Shown: piece after piece, positions 45,945 to 53,695 of the stretch
Numbering within the stretch: the first letter of the stretch is position 1
How the letters are laid out: every line of letters starts with the position of its first letter
Origin: Leeia aquatica
GTDB taxonomy: Bacteria; Pseudomonadota; Gammaproteobacteria; Burkholderiales; Leeiaceae
Length of the DNA stretch: 64,000 nucleotides
NCBI RefSeq assembly: GCF_012641365.1
Contig: NZ_JABAIM010000001.1
Coordinates: forward strand, 1,612,001-1,676,000
Reading direction: 5' to 3'
Notes under the pieces: generated by a model
The model's database searches: none
What the model saw: only the letters and a program-made list of their open reading frames with translations
Told to the model about the DNA's origin: nothing
Position numbers and translations under genes: made by a program

Positions 45945-46574
45945 ATGAGCAGTGCGGAACAGATACTCTATCTGCTGAAAACCCGAGGCGCACAAACGGC
46001 ACAGACACTGGCCGATGCGCTGGACCTGACCCCCATGGGCGCGCGCAAGCACCTGCTGGCGCTGGAAGCCAAAGGATTGCTGCAGTCCGAAGAGCGCGCT
46101 GAAGGCGTAGGTCGCCCAGGCCGCTACTGGATGCTGACCGACGCCGGGCACGCCCGCTTCCCCGACCGGCACAGCGACCTTACCCTGCAGCTGATTGATC
46201 AGGTGCGCAGCCTGTTCGGCGAGGCCGGGCTGGACCAGCTGATTGCCGCCCGCGAGCAGCAAGCCCGGCAGCACTATCAAGCGGCACTGGCCAGCCAGGC
46301 CGACCTGGCCAGCAAGGTCACCACGCTGGCGCGCCTGCGCAGTGAAGAGGGCTATATGGCGGAAGCACAGCGCGACGAGGACGGCCACTGGCTGCTGCTG
46401 GAAAACCATTGCCCGATCTGTGCTGCAGCACGTCAGTGCCAAGGTTTTTGCCGCGCGGAGCTGACCCTGTTCCAGCACAGCCTGGGACCGGCTTTCAAGG
46501 TCGAACGCAGCGAACACCTGCTGGCGGGCGCCCGCCGTTGCACTTATCGCATTCAGTGGCTGAAACCCACCTGA
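45945..46574 (+). CDS. COG2345/SufR-like HTH regulator with a putative Fe-S binding Cys cluster
   Basis: A 209-residue regulator. Residues 1-70 form a winged helix (ILYLLKTRGAQTAQTLADAL, then LTPMGARKHLLALEAKGLL). The C-terminal half has C156-x2-C159-x5-C165-x3-C169 in ENHCPICAAARQCQGFC, plus C199. Related COG2345/SufR proteins bind an iron-sulfur cluster and act as repressors. The gene follows the MFS gene by 3 bp, and an inverted repeat precedes the operon, so autorepression is inferred. Confidence 0.82.
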   Translation: MSSAEQILYLLKTRGAQTAQTLADALDLTPMGARKHLLALEAKGLLQSEERAEGVGRPGRYWMLTDAGHARFPDRHSDLTLQLIDQVRSLFGEAGLDQLIAAREQQARQHYQAALASQADLASKVTTLARLRSEEGYMAEAQRDEDGHWLLLENHCPICAAARQCQGFCRAELTLFQHSLGPAFKVERSEHLLAGARRCTYRIQWLKPT

Positions 46575-46589
46575 GCCCAGACGCGCCCA

Positions 46590-47708
46590 TCAGCCGATCA
46601 GGCGTACCGGCAGCAGCGGAAAACCATTGAAACGGCTGGCGCAGGCATTGCTGTAGGCGCCCGCGGTATGTACCCACAGACGGTCCCCTTCCTGCAGCGT
46701 CACAGGCAATGGCTGAGCCTCAGCGCAGATGTCCATCGAGTCACAGGTGGGGCCCGCCATGGTCCATGCTGCGCGCGGCCCTTCCCGTGAGGCGTCGATG
46801 GCGTAGCTAAAGCCGGTGATCGACTCCAGCAGGCCATTGAACACCCCGACATCCAGATACACCCAACGCTGCCCGCCGCGCCGGGTGGTGCCGATCACCT
46901 GACACAGCAATCCCCCGGCTTCCGCCACCAGATAGCGTCCAGGTTCAGCCATGATGCGTACCGAGGCAGGCATGCCCTGCAAGGCGTCATGAATCGCCTG
47001 CCCCAAGGTCTCGATGCTGGGGACCACACTGTCGTATTCTGCCGGGAAACCGCCACCGAGGTTAAGCAGCCGCGGCGTCAGGCCTCGCTCCAGCATACGC
47101 TGGAACCACTGCTTGGCGGCAGCAATACCGGACAGCCAGTTCTCCACTCGGCAACATTGTGACCCGGCATGAAAAGTAATGCCCGCCAGATCGGCGCCAC
47201 AGGCCAGCGCCGCCTGCAACACCGCCTCGGCCTCCACCTCACCTGCGCCAAACTTGCCGGACAGCGCCACTTGCGAGCCCTGATTGTCGGTATGCAACCG
47301 CAAATAGAACGAGGCTTGCGGGTAGAGGGCATGCACCTTGTGCAATTCCTCGACACAGTCCACCACATACCATTGCACCCCGGCGACCACCGCCTGGGCG
47401 ATGGCCTCGCGGGACTTGACCGGGTTGCTGTAATACAGCTCGGCGGCAGGCACCCCCAGCTCCAGCATCAATTTCAATTCATCCGGCGAAGCAATCTCAA
47501 AACCGGCTCCCGCCTCATGCAGGCACTGCAGCACCTGCGGGTCTGGATTGCATTTCACCGCAAAGTGCGGGTACACCGCAGGCAGGGCGCGACGAAAGCG
47601 CAGCACCCGGTCGCGCAATACCGCGCGATCCATCCACAGTTGTGGACCGGTATAGGGTGCGGCCAGCAACTGGGCGCGCAAGTCCGCGTTGAATAAGGGG
47701 CGGCTCAT
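46590..47708 (-). CDS. PLP-dependent ornithine/lysine-type decarboxylase (fold III)
   Basis: A 372-residue alanine-racemase-fold decarboxylase. The PLP lysine is K52 in HFAVKCNPD, H180 in ITFHAGSQ stacks on PLP, GGGFPAEYD is near residue 218, and the catalytic C322-D323 lie in AGPTCDSMDI. It is close in size to bacterial and eukaryotic ornithine decarboxylases. Ornithine to putrescine is most likely; lysine to cadaverine cannot be excluded. GAGGAA precedes the ATG. It is second in an operon, 10 bp after an amine oxidoreductase. Confidence 0.9.
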   Translation of the reverse strand: MSRPLFNADLRAQLLAAPYTGPQLWMDRAVLRDRVLRFRRALPAVYPHFAVKCNPDPQVLQCLHEAGAGFEIASPDELKLMLELGVPAAELYYSNPVKSREAIAQAVVAGVQWYVVDCVEELHKVHALYPQASFYLRLHTDNQGSQVALSGKFGAGEVEAEAVLQAALACGADLAGITFHAGSQCCRVENWLSGIAAAKQWFQRMLERGLTPRLLNLGGGFPAEYDSVVPSIETLGQAIHDALQGMPASVRIMAEPGRYLVAEAGGLLCQVIGTTRRGGQRWVYLDVGVFNGLLESITGFSYAIDASREGPRAAWTMAGPTCDSMDICAEAQPLPVTLQEGDRLWVHTAGAYSNACASRFNGFPLLPVRLIG

Positions 47709-47718
47709 GCTGTATTCC

Positions 47719-49008
47719 TCACAGATAATCACGAAGGCGATACCAGGCCATGCCCGCAGCCTGCAGCGGCACCCGCAGCCAGTCGCCGCCGGGGAAAGCC
47801 GGGTTGGGCAGCGCGCGGAACAGGTTCAGTAGTTGCTCATCACCCAGGATGGCCGATGCCAGCACCCTGCCTGCCACGCGGGTCGGAATCAAGCCGTGAC
47901 CGGAGAAGCCTTGTGCCCAGTACAGATCCTGCTCCCCCCCAAAATCCGGGGTGCGGTGCACGGTAATGTCGATATGCCCGCCCCAGCAGTGGCTGATCGC
48001 CACATCACGCAGTTGCGGGAATACCCGCAGCATGTCCGCCCGCATCCGCTCTGCCAGATTGGCCGGGGTGCGCCCGGAATAGGTACACTTGCCGCCAAAC
48101 AACAGGCGTCGATCCGCGGACAGCCGGAAGTAATCGAGTACAAACTGGTTATCGGACACCGCATGGTTTTGCGGCAGGATCTCGCGCGCCAGTACTTCCG
48201 GCAACGGCTCGGTGGCGATCATATAGGTGCCGACCGGTAATACCCGCGCTGACAGGTGCGGGGCCAGCCGGTCCAGATAGGCATTGCAGGCCAGCACCAG
48301 CTTGCGACAGCGCAGTGTGGCCTGCTCAGTACGTACCCGGTAGCCATCACCTTCGCGTTGGTAGTCCAGCACCCGGCTTTGCTCATGCAGGGTCACCCCA
48401 GCCGCCTCACAGACGTCAGCCAGCCCCAGCGCATACTTCAAGGGATGCAGATGACCGCCTTCGCTGTCGAGCAGCCCGGCCACATAGCGCGGCGAGCCCA
48501 CATACTCCGGTAGCTCGGCTTGCGGGATGAACTGCAGGTGCGGGTAATCCCAGTGGCGGGCGGCCTCTTCCTGCCAGTCGGTCAGGATCTTGATCCGGCG
48601 GGGCATGACTGCGGTCCAGACATGGCCGCTGGCCAGCTCACAGTCGATCTGGTGACGCTGGATACGCTGGCGGATATCTGCTGCGGCCGCTCTCACCAGT
48701 TGCCAGATGGTTTTGGCCCGCTGCGTACCGAGCGCGGCCTCAAACGGCGGCATGTCACAGGAAAAACCAAGGATGAGCTGGCCCCCATTGCGCCCGGAGG
48801 CCGCCCATGCCACCCGGCTGGCCTCCAGCACCCGTACGGACAATCCGGCCTCGGCCAGCTCGAGGGCGGTATACAAACCGGTGAAACCCGCGCCGACCAC
48901 ACAGACATCCACATCCGCGTCGTCCTGCAAGGGCGGCCGCGATCGCTGCCGATCCAGGCTAGACGCGGCGTACCAGCTGTCCGGATACTGCGCTGAGGAC
49001 TCAAACAT
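47719..49008 (-). CDS. FAD-dependent amine oxidoreductase, PuuB/OrdL-like
   Basis: A 429-residue DAO-fold flavoenzyme. The dinucleotide motif VCVVGAGFTGLYTALELAEAG begins near residue 35, and AWAASGRNGGQLILG follows, as in gamma-glutamylputrescine oxidases. The N-terminal SSAQYPDSWYAAS is typical of PuuB/OrdL. GGAGG lies at good spacing before the ATG at 49008. Paired with a decarboxylase, it suggests polyamine turnover, but no puuA glutamylation gene is visible, so the true substrate is open. Confidence 0.85.
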   Translation of the reverse strand: MFESSAQYPDSWYAASSLDRQRSRPPLQDDADVDVCVVGAGFTGLYTALELAEAGLSVRVLEASRVAWAASGRNGGQLILGFSCDMPPFEAALGTQRAKTIWQLVRAAAADIRQRIQRHQIDCELASGHVWTAVMPRRIKILTDWQEEAARHWDYPHLQFIPQAELPEYVGSPRYVAGLLDSEGGHLHPLKYALGLADVCEAAGVTLHEQSRVLDYQREGDGYRVRTEQATLRCRKLVLACNAYLDRLAPHLSARVLPVGTYMIATEPLPEVLAREILPQNHAVSDNQFVLDYFRLSADRRLLFGGKCTYSGRTPANLAERMRADMLRVFPQLRDVAISHCWGGHIDITVHRTPDFGGEQDLYWAQGFSGHGLIPTRVAGRVLASAILGDEQLLNLFRALPNPAFPGGDWLRVPLQAAGMAWYRLRDYL

Positions 49009-49064
49009 CAGGCCGACCTCCACTGAAGCGGCAGATGCCGCACGTGCAGGGTAACGCAGACAAC

Positions 49065-49098
49065 AAAAAAGCCGCAACGGCATCCCGTGCGGCTTTTT
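49065..49098 (-). terminator. Intrinsic terminator between leader frame and polyamine operon
   Basis: On the minus strand GCCGC-ACGG pairs with CCGT-T-GCGGC around a GATG loop, flanked by an A-tract and followed by six T. It lies 16 bp after the leader stop codon and 56 bp before the oxidoreductase start. That leaves little room for another promoter, so readthrough or relief of termination is expected. Confidence 0.88.
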
Positions 49099-49114
49099 AC
49101 CGGCATGCGCCGAT

Positions 49115-49147
49115 TTATCGCTTGAAGATAAACAGAGCCCAGCCCAT
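49115..49147 (-). CDS. Putative 10-residue leader peptide upstream of the polyamine operon
   Basis: Ten codons, MGWALFIFKR, then TAA. A very strong AAAGGAG sits six bases before the ATG. A small stem (CGGC-GCAT-GCCG, 49101-49112) follows the stop and runs into the intrinsic terminator. The hydrophobic aromatic core ending in Lys-Arg recalls ribosome-arrest leaders such as those of polyamine and tryptophanase genes. It is too short to judge by codon use; the evidence is the ribosome-binding site and the arrangement. A stand-alone small protein is the alternative. Confidence 0.55.
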   Translation of the reverse strand: MGWALFIFKR

Positions 49148-49306
49148 GATTTGCTCCTTTGTTTCTGGCATCACGTCCTTGTGGGACGATTAGCTGTACG
49201 CGGGCGGTTGCAACCCTTGCCTTGCTTGACGACAACCACCGGCCACGGACGATACAGCCCAACTTGCCCGTTCCGGCCCATCCCCTCCCTTGAGGGCATG
49301 CTTTGA

Positions 49307-49329
49307 TTACCGAGTAAGGTAACGCCTTA
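49307..49329. promoter_or_regulatory. Overlapping palindromes in the divergent region 49148-49460
   Basis: TTACC-GAGTAA-GGTAA (49307-49322) overlaps TAAGG-TAACG-CCTTA (49315-49329), in AT-rich DNA beside TAATATT. This is the most promoter-like part of the 313-bp gap between the leader frame and the AtaL-like gene. A further CCCTC/GAGGG stem is at 49283-49296. No gene is seen in the rest of the gap. Confidence 0.4.
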
Positions 49330-49460
49330 ATATTACACGATTATTGCATCGCAGCAAAGCACTTTATAGACTAACCACTTTTGTCTGCCGACCGTCAGCA
49401 TGGCCAAACCCGCACCGGATCAGGCAAACTGACAAGAGACTCGCCCACAGGACACCCTGC

Positions 49461-49952
49461 ATGCATTTTGAGCATCTGATCGAAATCAATGACCGCGACA
49501 ACTCCCTCTCGGTCCAGCTGACACACGCCCAGTTATGGGCCGGTCTGGTCCGCCGCGCAACCGACCCGCAGCATTTCATGCCACAGCTGGATGCGGCCCA
49601 CATCCTGTCACGCAGCGAGCAGGGCCTGCGCCGCGAACTGCACTTTGGCAGCCTGGTGGTGCGTGATGAAGTCCGCTTTGAGTCCCGGCAAGCCGTGCAT
49701 TACCTGACCGAGGCCAGCGAACAGCACGGCGGAGGCAGCCTCACCATGCGCATCGAGAGCCCGGATGGGGAGAGCCTGTTCGTCCGCTTCACCTACGACA
49801 CCCCGCTACCGGACGACAGCGGCGATTCTGGCGAGGCGGTCAAAGTGGCCAGCTATGTCAAAGCCGCCTACCGTGAGGCGGATATCGACACCATCCGGCT
49901 GATCCGCGAGCTGGTGGAGGACCAGAAGCTGGAATCCGGTGATCTGCACTGA
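49461..49952 (+). CDS. AtaL-like SRPBCC protein (DUF1857)
   Basis: A 163-residue protein with the START/Bet v1-like fold. It begins MHFEHLIEINDRDNSLSVQLT with QLWAGLVRRATDPQHFMPQLD, typical of the DUF1857/AtaL-like family, which bind small hydrophobic ligands or act as polyketide/lipid enzymes. The C-terminal helix AVKVASYVKAAYREADIDTIRLIREL closes the cavity. AGGAC lies upstream. Ligand unknown. Confidence 0.8.
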   Translation: MHFEHLIEINDRDNSLSVQLTHAQLWAGLVRRATDPQHFMPQLDAAHILSRSEQGLRRELHFGSLVVRDEVRFESRQAVHYLTEASEQHGGGSLTMRIESPDGESLFVRFTYDTPLPDDSGDSGEAVKVASYVKAAYREADIDTIRLIRELVEDQKLESGDLH

Positions 49953-49967
49953 ACATGCGCCACATGA

Positions 49968-49989
49968 ATATAGAACAATTGTTCTATAT
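49968..49989. promoter_or_regulatory. Perfect 22-bp palindrome before the YcaQ-type gene
   Basis: ATATAGAAC and GTTCTATAT are exact inverted repeats around AATT, giving a core GAAC-N4-GTTC. It lies 38 bp before the start codon, overlapping the likely promoter, so it is a strong operator candidate. MarR- or TetR-type regulators and non-classical LexA proteins bind such sites. Confidence 0.65.
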
Positions 49990-50027
49990 GTGCTAGATTA
50001 AAGGCCCCCCATTCCTTGGCCCCTCCC

Positions 50028-51254
50028 ATGACCGCCCTTAGCCTGCCTGCCGCCCGTGCCCTGCACCTCGCCGCCCAGGGCCTGCTGGCTGCGCCACGCC
50101 GCAAGGCACGCCCGGCCGATGTGCTGGCCACCATACGTCGCATGGCCTTGCTGCAGATCGACACCATCAGTGTGGTGGCACGCAGCCCCTATCTGGTGCT
50201 GTGGAGCCGCCTGGGCGACTATCAACAGCAATGGCTGGATGACGCCCTGGCTGAGGGGCAGCTGTTTGAATACTGGGCACATGAAGCCTGCTTCCTGCCA
50301 ATCGAAGACTATGGCCTGCTGCGGCACCGCATGGTCGACCCTGAGCAACTGGGCTGGAAGTCAGCCACCCAATGGCGACGTGAGCACCCGGGGGTAGTTG
50401 AGCGGGTGCTGCAGCATATCCAGCATCAGGGGGCCATGCGCTCCGCCGACTTCGAGCAGCCAGAGGGGCATCAGGCTGGCTGGTGGAACTGGAAGCCGGA
50501 AAAGCGGGCGCTGGAAGTGCTGTTCGCCAGCGGTGAGCTGATGGTAGCGCGTCGGCAAGGTTTCCAGCGGGTGTATGACCTGCGCGAGCGGGTGCTGCCC
50601 GGCTGGCAGGATGCACAGCATCTGCAACCGGTACAGGACTGCAAGCGGCAACTGGTGTTGCAGGCGGTGAAGGCACTGGGCGTAGCCCACCCCGGCTGGG
50701 TAGCCGACTATTACCGTATGGGGCGGCTGGAAGCAGAACTGCAACCCTCCACGCTGGCCCGGCAAGGATTATTACTGCAGGCCACCCTCGCAGAGAGTGG
50801 TGACACCGTCTACATCCACCCGGACCATGCCGAGCTGCTGGATGCTGCGCTGGCAGGAACATTGCAGGCCCGGGGCACCCGCATCCTCTCACCGTTTGAC
50901 CCGGTGGTATGGGACCGCAAACGTGCCAATGCCTTGTTCCAGTTCGATTATCGTCTGGAGTGCTACACCCCGGCGCCCAAGCGGCAATACGGCTACTTTG
51001 TGCTGCCCATCCTGCGCAACGGCGCGCTGATTGGCCGCATGGATGCCAAGGCACACCGTCAACAGGGGCGGATGGAGGTCAAAGCGCTGCATCTGGAGGC
51101 AGGTGTACGTGCCAGTCAGGGGCTGGCACGTGATCTGGTGCGTACCCTGCTCGAGTTTGCCCGCTGGCACGCCACACCGGAAGTGCAGCTGAGCGGCGCC
51201 CTGCCCGACCGGCTGGCCCCCTTGCTGCATGCCGAGCTGGCGAGCCAAGCCTAG
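50028..51254 (+). CDS. YcaQ/AlkX-type winged-helix DNA glycosylase family protein
   Basis: A 408-residue protein of the HTH_42/YcaQ family, whose studied members unhook interstrand DNA crosslinks. Features are LLQIDTISVVARSPYLVLWSRLG near residue 42, the family QxQ/D-type active region LFEYWAHEACFLP near 85, and a C-terminal ILSPFDPVVWDRKRANALFQFDYRLECY. Its stop overlaps the stop of the convergent FKBP gene in CTAG. The perfect palindrome upstream suggests regulated expression. Confidence 0.85.
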   Translation: MTALSLPAARALHLAAQGLLAAPRRKARPADVLATIRRMALLQIDTISVVARSPYLVLWSRLGDYQQQWLDDALAEGQLFEYWAHEACFLPIEDYGLLRHRMVDPEQLGWKSATQWRREHPGVVERVLQHIQHQGAMRSADFEQPEGHQAGWWNWKPEKRALEVLFASGELMVARRQGFQRVYDLRERVLPGWQDAQHLQPVQDCKRQLVLQAVKALGVAHPGWVADYYRMGRLEAELQPSTLARQGLLLQATLAESGDTVYIHPDHAELLDAALAGTLQARGTRILSPFDPVVWDRKRANALFQFDYRLECYTPAPKRQYGYFVLPILRNGALIGRMDAKAHRQQGRMEVKALHLEAGVRASQGLARDLVRTLLEFARWHATPEVQLSGALPDRLAPLLHAELASQA

Positions 51255-51592
51255 TCGTCGCGGGTCAGCACTTCCAGCAGCTCGATTTCGAACAGCAGAT
51301 TGGAATGCGGCTTGATCAAGGCGCCCACCTGCCGTTCGCCGTAGGCCAGGTGCGCCGGAACCGCCAGGCGGCGGGTGCCACCCACCCGCATGCCCATCAG
51401 GCCTTGGTCCCACCCTTTGATGACCCGCCCGGTGCCAATCACACACTGAAAGGGTTTGCCTCGCTGGAGGGAGGAATCAAACTCAGTGCCCTCTTCCAGC
51501 CAGCCCCGATAGTGGGTAGTGATCAGTGCGCCCTTGACCACCGCCTTGCCTTCGCCCAGCACCAGATCGGTGATCTCCAGTTCCTTACTCAT
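51251..51592 (-). CDS. FKBP-type peptidyl-prolyl isomerase
   Basis: A 113-residue single-domain FKBP without signal peptide. Active-site residues are in THYRGWLEEGTEFDSSLQRGKPF, GTGRVIKGWDQGLMGMRVGGTRRLAVPAHLAYGERQVG and SNLLFEIELLEV. It accelerates proline isomerisation in the cytosol. AGGAG is a better fit to a GTG at 51598 (two codons longer) than to the ATG. It overlaps the upstream GFA gene by 8 bp. Confidence 0.93.
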   Translation of the reverse strand: MSKELEITDLVLGEGKAVVKGALITTHYRGWLEEGTEFDSSLQRGKPFQCVIGTGRVIKGWDQGLMGMRVGGTRRLAVPAHLAYGERQVGALIKPHSNLLFEIELLEVLTRDD

Positions 51593-51998
51593 GGGCACCG
51601 GTACTCCTGGCGTATTGTGGCCAGTGGTCGGTAATCTCAAACCACGGCGCTTTGGAATCGACAAAGATGTGCATATGCTGTGCCGGTTGCCACGCCGTCT
51701 CCAGCGCCCCCAGCGGGAAGGCCAGCCAGCCGCTGCTCGGCTCATGCCATAGCAACGGCGAGCCACAACGGGTACAAAAGCAGCGCTCTACAGTGGGAGA
51801 GGAGGTGTAGCGCCCGATGTGCGCATCACCACGGGTGAAGCGATGCTGGGCAGCGCGCACGGTGCCATATGTCGCGAACGCAGCACCATGCCCTTTACGG
51901 CACATGCTGCAATGGCAGTGGGACACCCGCTCGACCGGCCCTTGCACCTCAAACGCAACCGCGCCGCACAGGCAACGCCCTTCCAGTATCTCGCTCAT
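51585..51998 (-). CDS. GFA family zinc protein (CENP-V/formaldehyde-activating fold)
   Basis: A 137-residue protein with the GFA zinc motifs: GRCLCGAVAFEV, CHCSMCRKGHGAAFATY and RCFCTRCGSPLLWHE. These Cys bind structural and possibly catalytic zinc. Family members include glutathione-dependent formaldehyde-activating enzymes, but most are of unknown function. It is the first gene of a pair with the FKBP gene. Confidence 0.9.
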   Translation of the reverse strand: MSEILEGRCLCGAVAFEVQGPVERVSHCHCSMCRKGHGAAFATYGTVRAAQHRFTRGDAHIGRYTSSPTVERCFCTRCGSPLLWHEPSSGWLAFPLGALETAWQPAQHMHIFVDSKAPWFEITDHWPQYARSTGAHE

Positions 51999-52050
51999 GC
52001 TGGCTACCCCCGTGGACTCAAGCAGCGCCATTATAGGGGCAGACCGGCAC

Positions 52051-52821
52051 TTAACTGAACCGGGAAAAATCCGGTGCACGCTTCTGCATGAAGGCCATCA
52101 TCGCTTCCATCGCTTCCTCGCCGCGCAGCATATGGCTGAACTGCTCTGCCTCAGCACGCATGGTGTCCTCTACCAGCGCACGATGAGCGCGGCGCATCAG
52201 GCTTTTCGACGTATACAACGCCTGCGGCGGCAGCGCGGCCAGCTTGCGAGCTTGCGCCAAGGCAAGCGCCTCCACTTCATCATCCGCCACCACCTGATTG
52301 GCGATACCGTATTGCAAGGCTGTGGTGGACGACAAGGGCTCACCCAGCAACAGCATTTCACTGGCCTTGGCGTACCCCACGCGTTGCGTTAGCAAGAAGC
52401 TGGAGCCTGCCTCCGGGCACAAGCCCAGTTTGGTAAACGGGAATTGCAGGGTAGCACCCTGTGCCATGTAGACCAGCTCGCAGTGCAGCAACAGGGTACT
52501 GCCCACCCCCACCGCCAAGCCGGTGACGGCGGCAATCAGCGGCTTTTTGCTGTGGCTGATGGTGTGCAGGAAGCGCAGTACCGGGCTGTTTTCATCCTGC
52601 GGTGGATTTTGCAGGAAATCATTGATGTCGTTGCCACTGGTAAAGCAGCCCGGCGTGGCGGTAATCAGCACTGCACGCACCGCCGGGTTGGCATCGGCCG
52701 CGTCAATGCCATCGCACAGCGCCGTATACATGGCCTGCGTCAGTGCATTTTTCTTCTCTGGTCGGTTGATCCGCAGGATGGCCACACCATCCTGAATGTC
52801 ACTGCTGATCGCATCGCTCAT
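52051..52821 (-). CDS. Enoyl-CoA hydratase/isomerase family protein
   Basis: A 256-residue crotonase-fold enzyme. The oxyanion hole is in ATPGCFTSGNDINDFL and IAAVTGLAVGVGSTLLLHCELVYMAQGATLQFPFTKLGLCPEAGSS. The acid pair of true hydratases is partly replaced, so isomerase activity is possible. It stands alone and is divergent from an isochorismatase gene. Substrate unknown. Confidence 0.9.
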   Translation of the reverse strand: MSDAISSDIQDGVAILRINRPEKKNALTQAMYTALCDGIDAADANPAVRAVLITATPGCFTSGNDINDFLQNPPQDENSPVLRFLHTISHSKKPLIAAVTGLAVGVGSTLLLHCELVYMAQGATLQFPFTKLGLCPEAGSSFLLTQRVGYAKASEMLLLGEPLSSTTALQYGIANQVVADDEVEALALAQARKLAALPPQALYTSKSLMRRAHRALVEDTMRAEAEQFSHMLRGEEAMEAMMAFMQKRAPDFSRFS

Positions 52822-52880
52822 GCCCCTGCGCTCCCTGATCTGATTGGTGTGCCTAGCCTATACCGTGTTTTTTGTAAAAT

Positions 52881-52894
52881 CAAGCAACTGCTTG
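52881..52894. promoter_or_regulatory. Palindrome between divergent enoyl-CoA hydratase and isochorismatase genes
   Basis: CAAGCA-AC-TGCTTG, an exact 6-2-6 inverted repeat about 60 bp from the hydratase start, next to a TTGACA hexamer (52896-52901) on the plus strand. It may be a TetR-type operator controlling one or both genes. Confidence 0.45.
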
Positions 52895-52978
52895 CTTGAC
52901 ATAAGCGCAATTTTTGCAATGGCCTTTGCAGCACGCCCCAAGCCGCCTACAATCGACCCATCACTCCGGAGCCCCGCC

Positions 52979-53521
52979 ATGCTGCTGCATCGTGACCAAT
53001 CCCTGCTGTTGGTAGTCGATGTCCAGGAAAAGTTGCTGCCCGCCATAGATCAGGCCGATGCACTGCTGCAGCATTGTCACTGGCTGATGGGCGTCGCCCG
53101 CCATCTGGGGGTGCCCATCCTCTTTTCCGAGCAATACCCGAAGGGGCTGGGCCCAACCCACCCGCAATTGCGCGCACTGGCACCTGATGCCCCCGTGGTC
53201 GACAAGACCCATTTCTCCTGTGTGGCGGCCGCTTGCCTGCCTGCCGAGCTGCTGCAGCAACGGCGTCAGGTGGTGATCTGTGGCATGGAAAGCCATGTCT
53301 GCGTGCTGCAAACCGCCTGGGACCTGCACGCCAGCGGGCTGGATGTGTTTGTGGTGGCCGATGCCATCGGTAGCCGCAAGCCCCTGGATCATCAACTGGC
53401 CTTGCAGCGCCTGCAAGCCCTGGGGCTTTCCATCGTCAGCCGCGAGATGTGCCTGTTTGAATGGGCACATCAAGCCGCCACCCCCGAGTTCAAACAGCTC
53501 AGCCAACAGTTTCTCCGCTAA
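52979..53521 (+). CDS. Isochorismatase-family hydrolase (YcaC-like)
   Basis: A 180-residue cysteine hydrolase. The catalytic triad of the family is visible as D14 (LLVVDVQEKLL), K76 (VVDKTHFSC) and C108 (GMESHVCVLQTA). Relatives act on amides, carbamates or isochorismate; the physiological substrate is unknown. CCGGAG precedes the ATG. It is monocistronic. Confidence 0.88.
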   Translation: MLLHRDQSLLLVVDVQEKLLPAIDQADALLQHCHWLMGVARHLGVPILFSEQYPKGLGPTHPQLRALAPDAPVVDKTHFSCVAAACLPAELLQQRRQVVICGMESHVCVLQTAWDLHASGLDVFVVADAIGSRKPLDHQLALQRLQALGLSIVSREMCLFEWAHQAATPEFKQLSQQFLR

Positions 53522-53611
53522 GCCAACACCTATCGATCCGCTGCAGGGTGGGTCACACCTTGATCACTGCAGCTGTGGTGCCAGCACGCACCGCCTCATG
53601 CCCATTTTTTG

Positions 53612-53631
53612 ACTAAATAACTGTTCAGTAA
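53612..53631 (+). promoter_or_regulatory. TetR operator copy 1 of the RND operon
   Basis: ACTAAATAACTGTTCAGTAA, containing the near-palindrome TAACTG-TT-CAGTAA, lies directly upstream of a TTGACA -35 hexamer. An identical copy is found 57 bp downstream. Confidence 0.7.
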
Positions 53632-53635
53632 CTTA

Positions 53636-53664
53636 TTGACAGAAGCCATGGACCGCCTTACCAT
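53636..53664 (+). promoter_or_regulatory. Sigma-70 type promoter of the tetR-RND operon
   Basis: TTGACA (53636-53641), a 17-bp spacer, and TACCAT (53659-53664). Both operator copies flank it, so repression by the adjacent TetR protein is expected. Confidence 0.75.
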
Positions 53665-53668
53665 GCAC

Positions 53669-53688
53669 ACTAAATAACTGTTCAGTAA
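53669..53688 (+). promoter_or_regulatory. TetR operator copy 2 of the RND operon
   Basis: The same 20 bases as at 53612-53631, placed at the expected transcription start and ending 7 bp before the tetR ATG. Binding here would also mask the start region. Confidence 0.7.
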
Positions 53689-53695
53689 TTTACTC

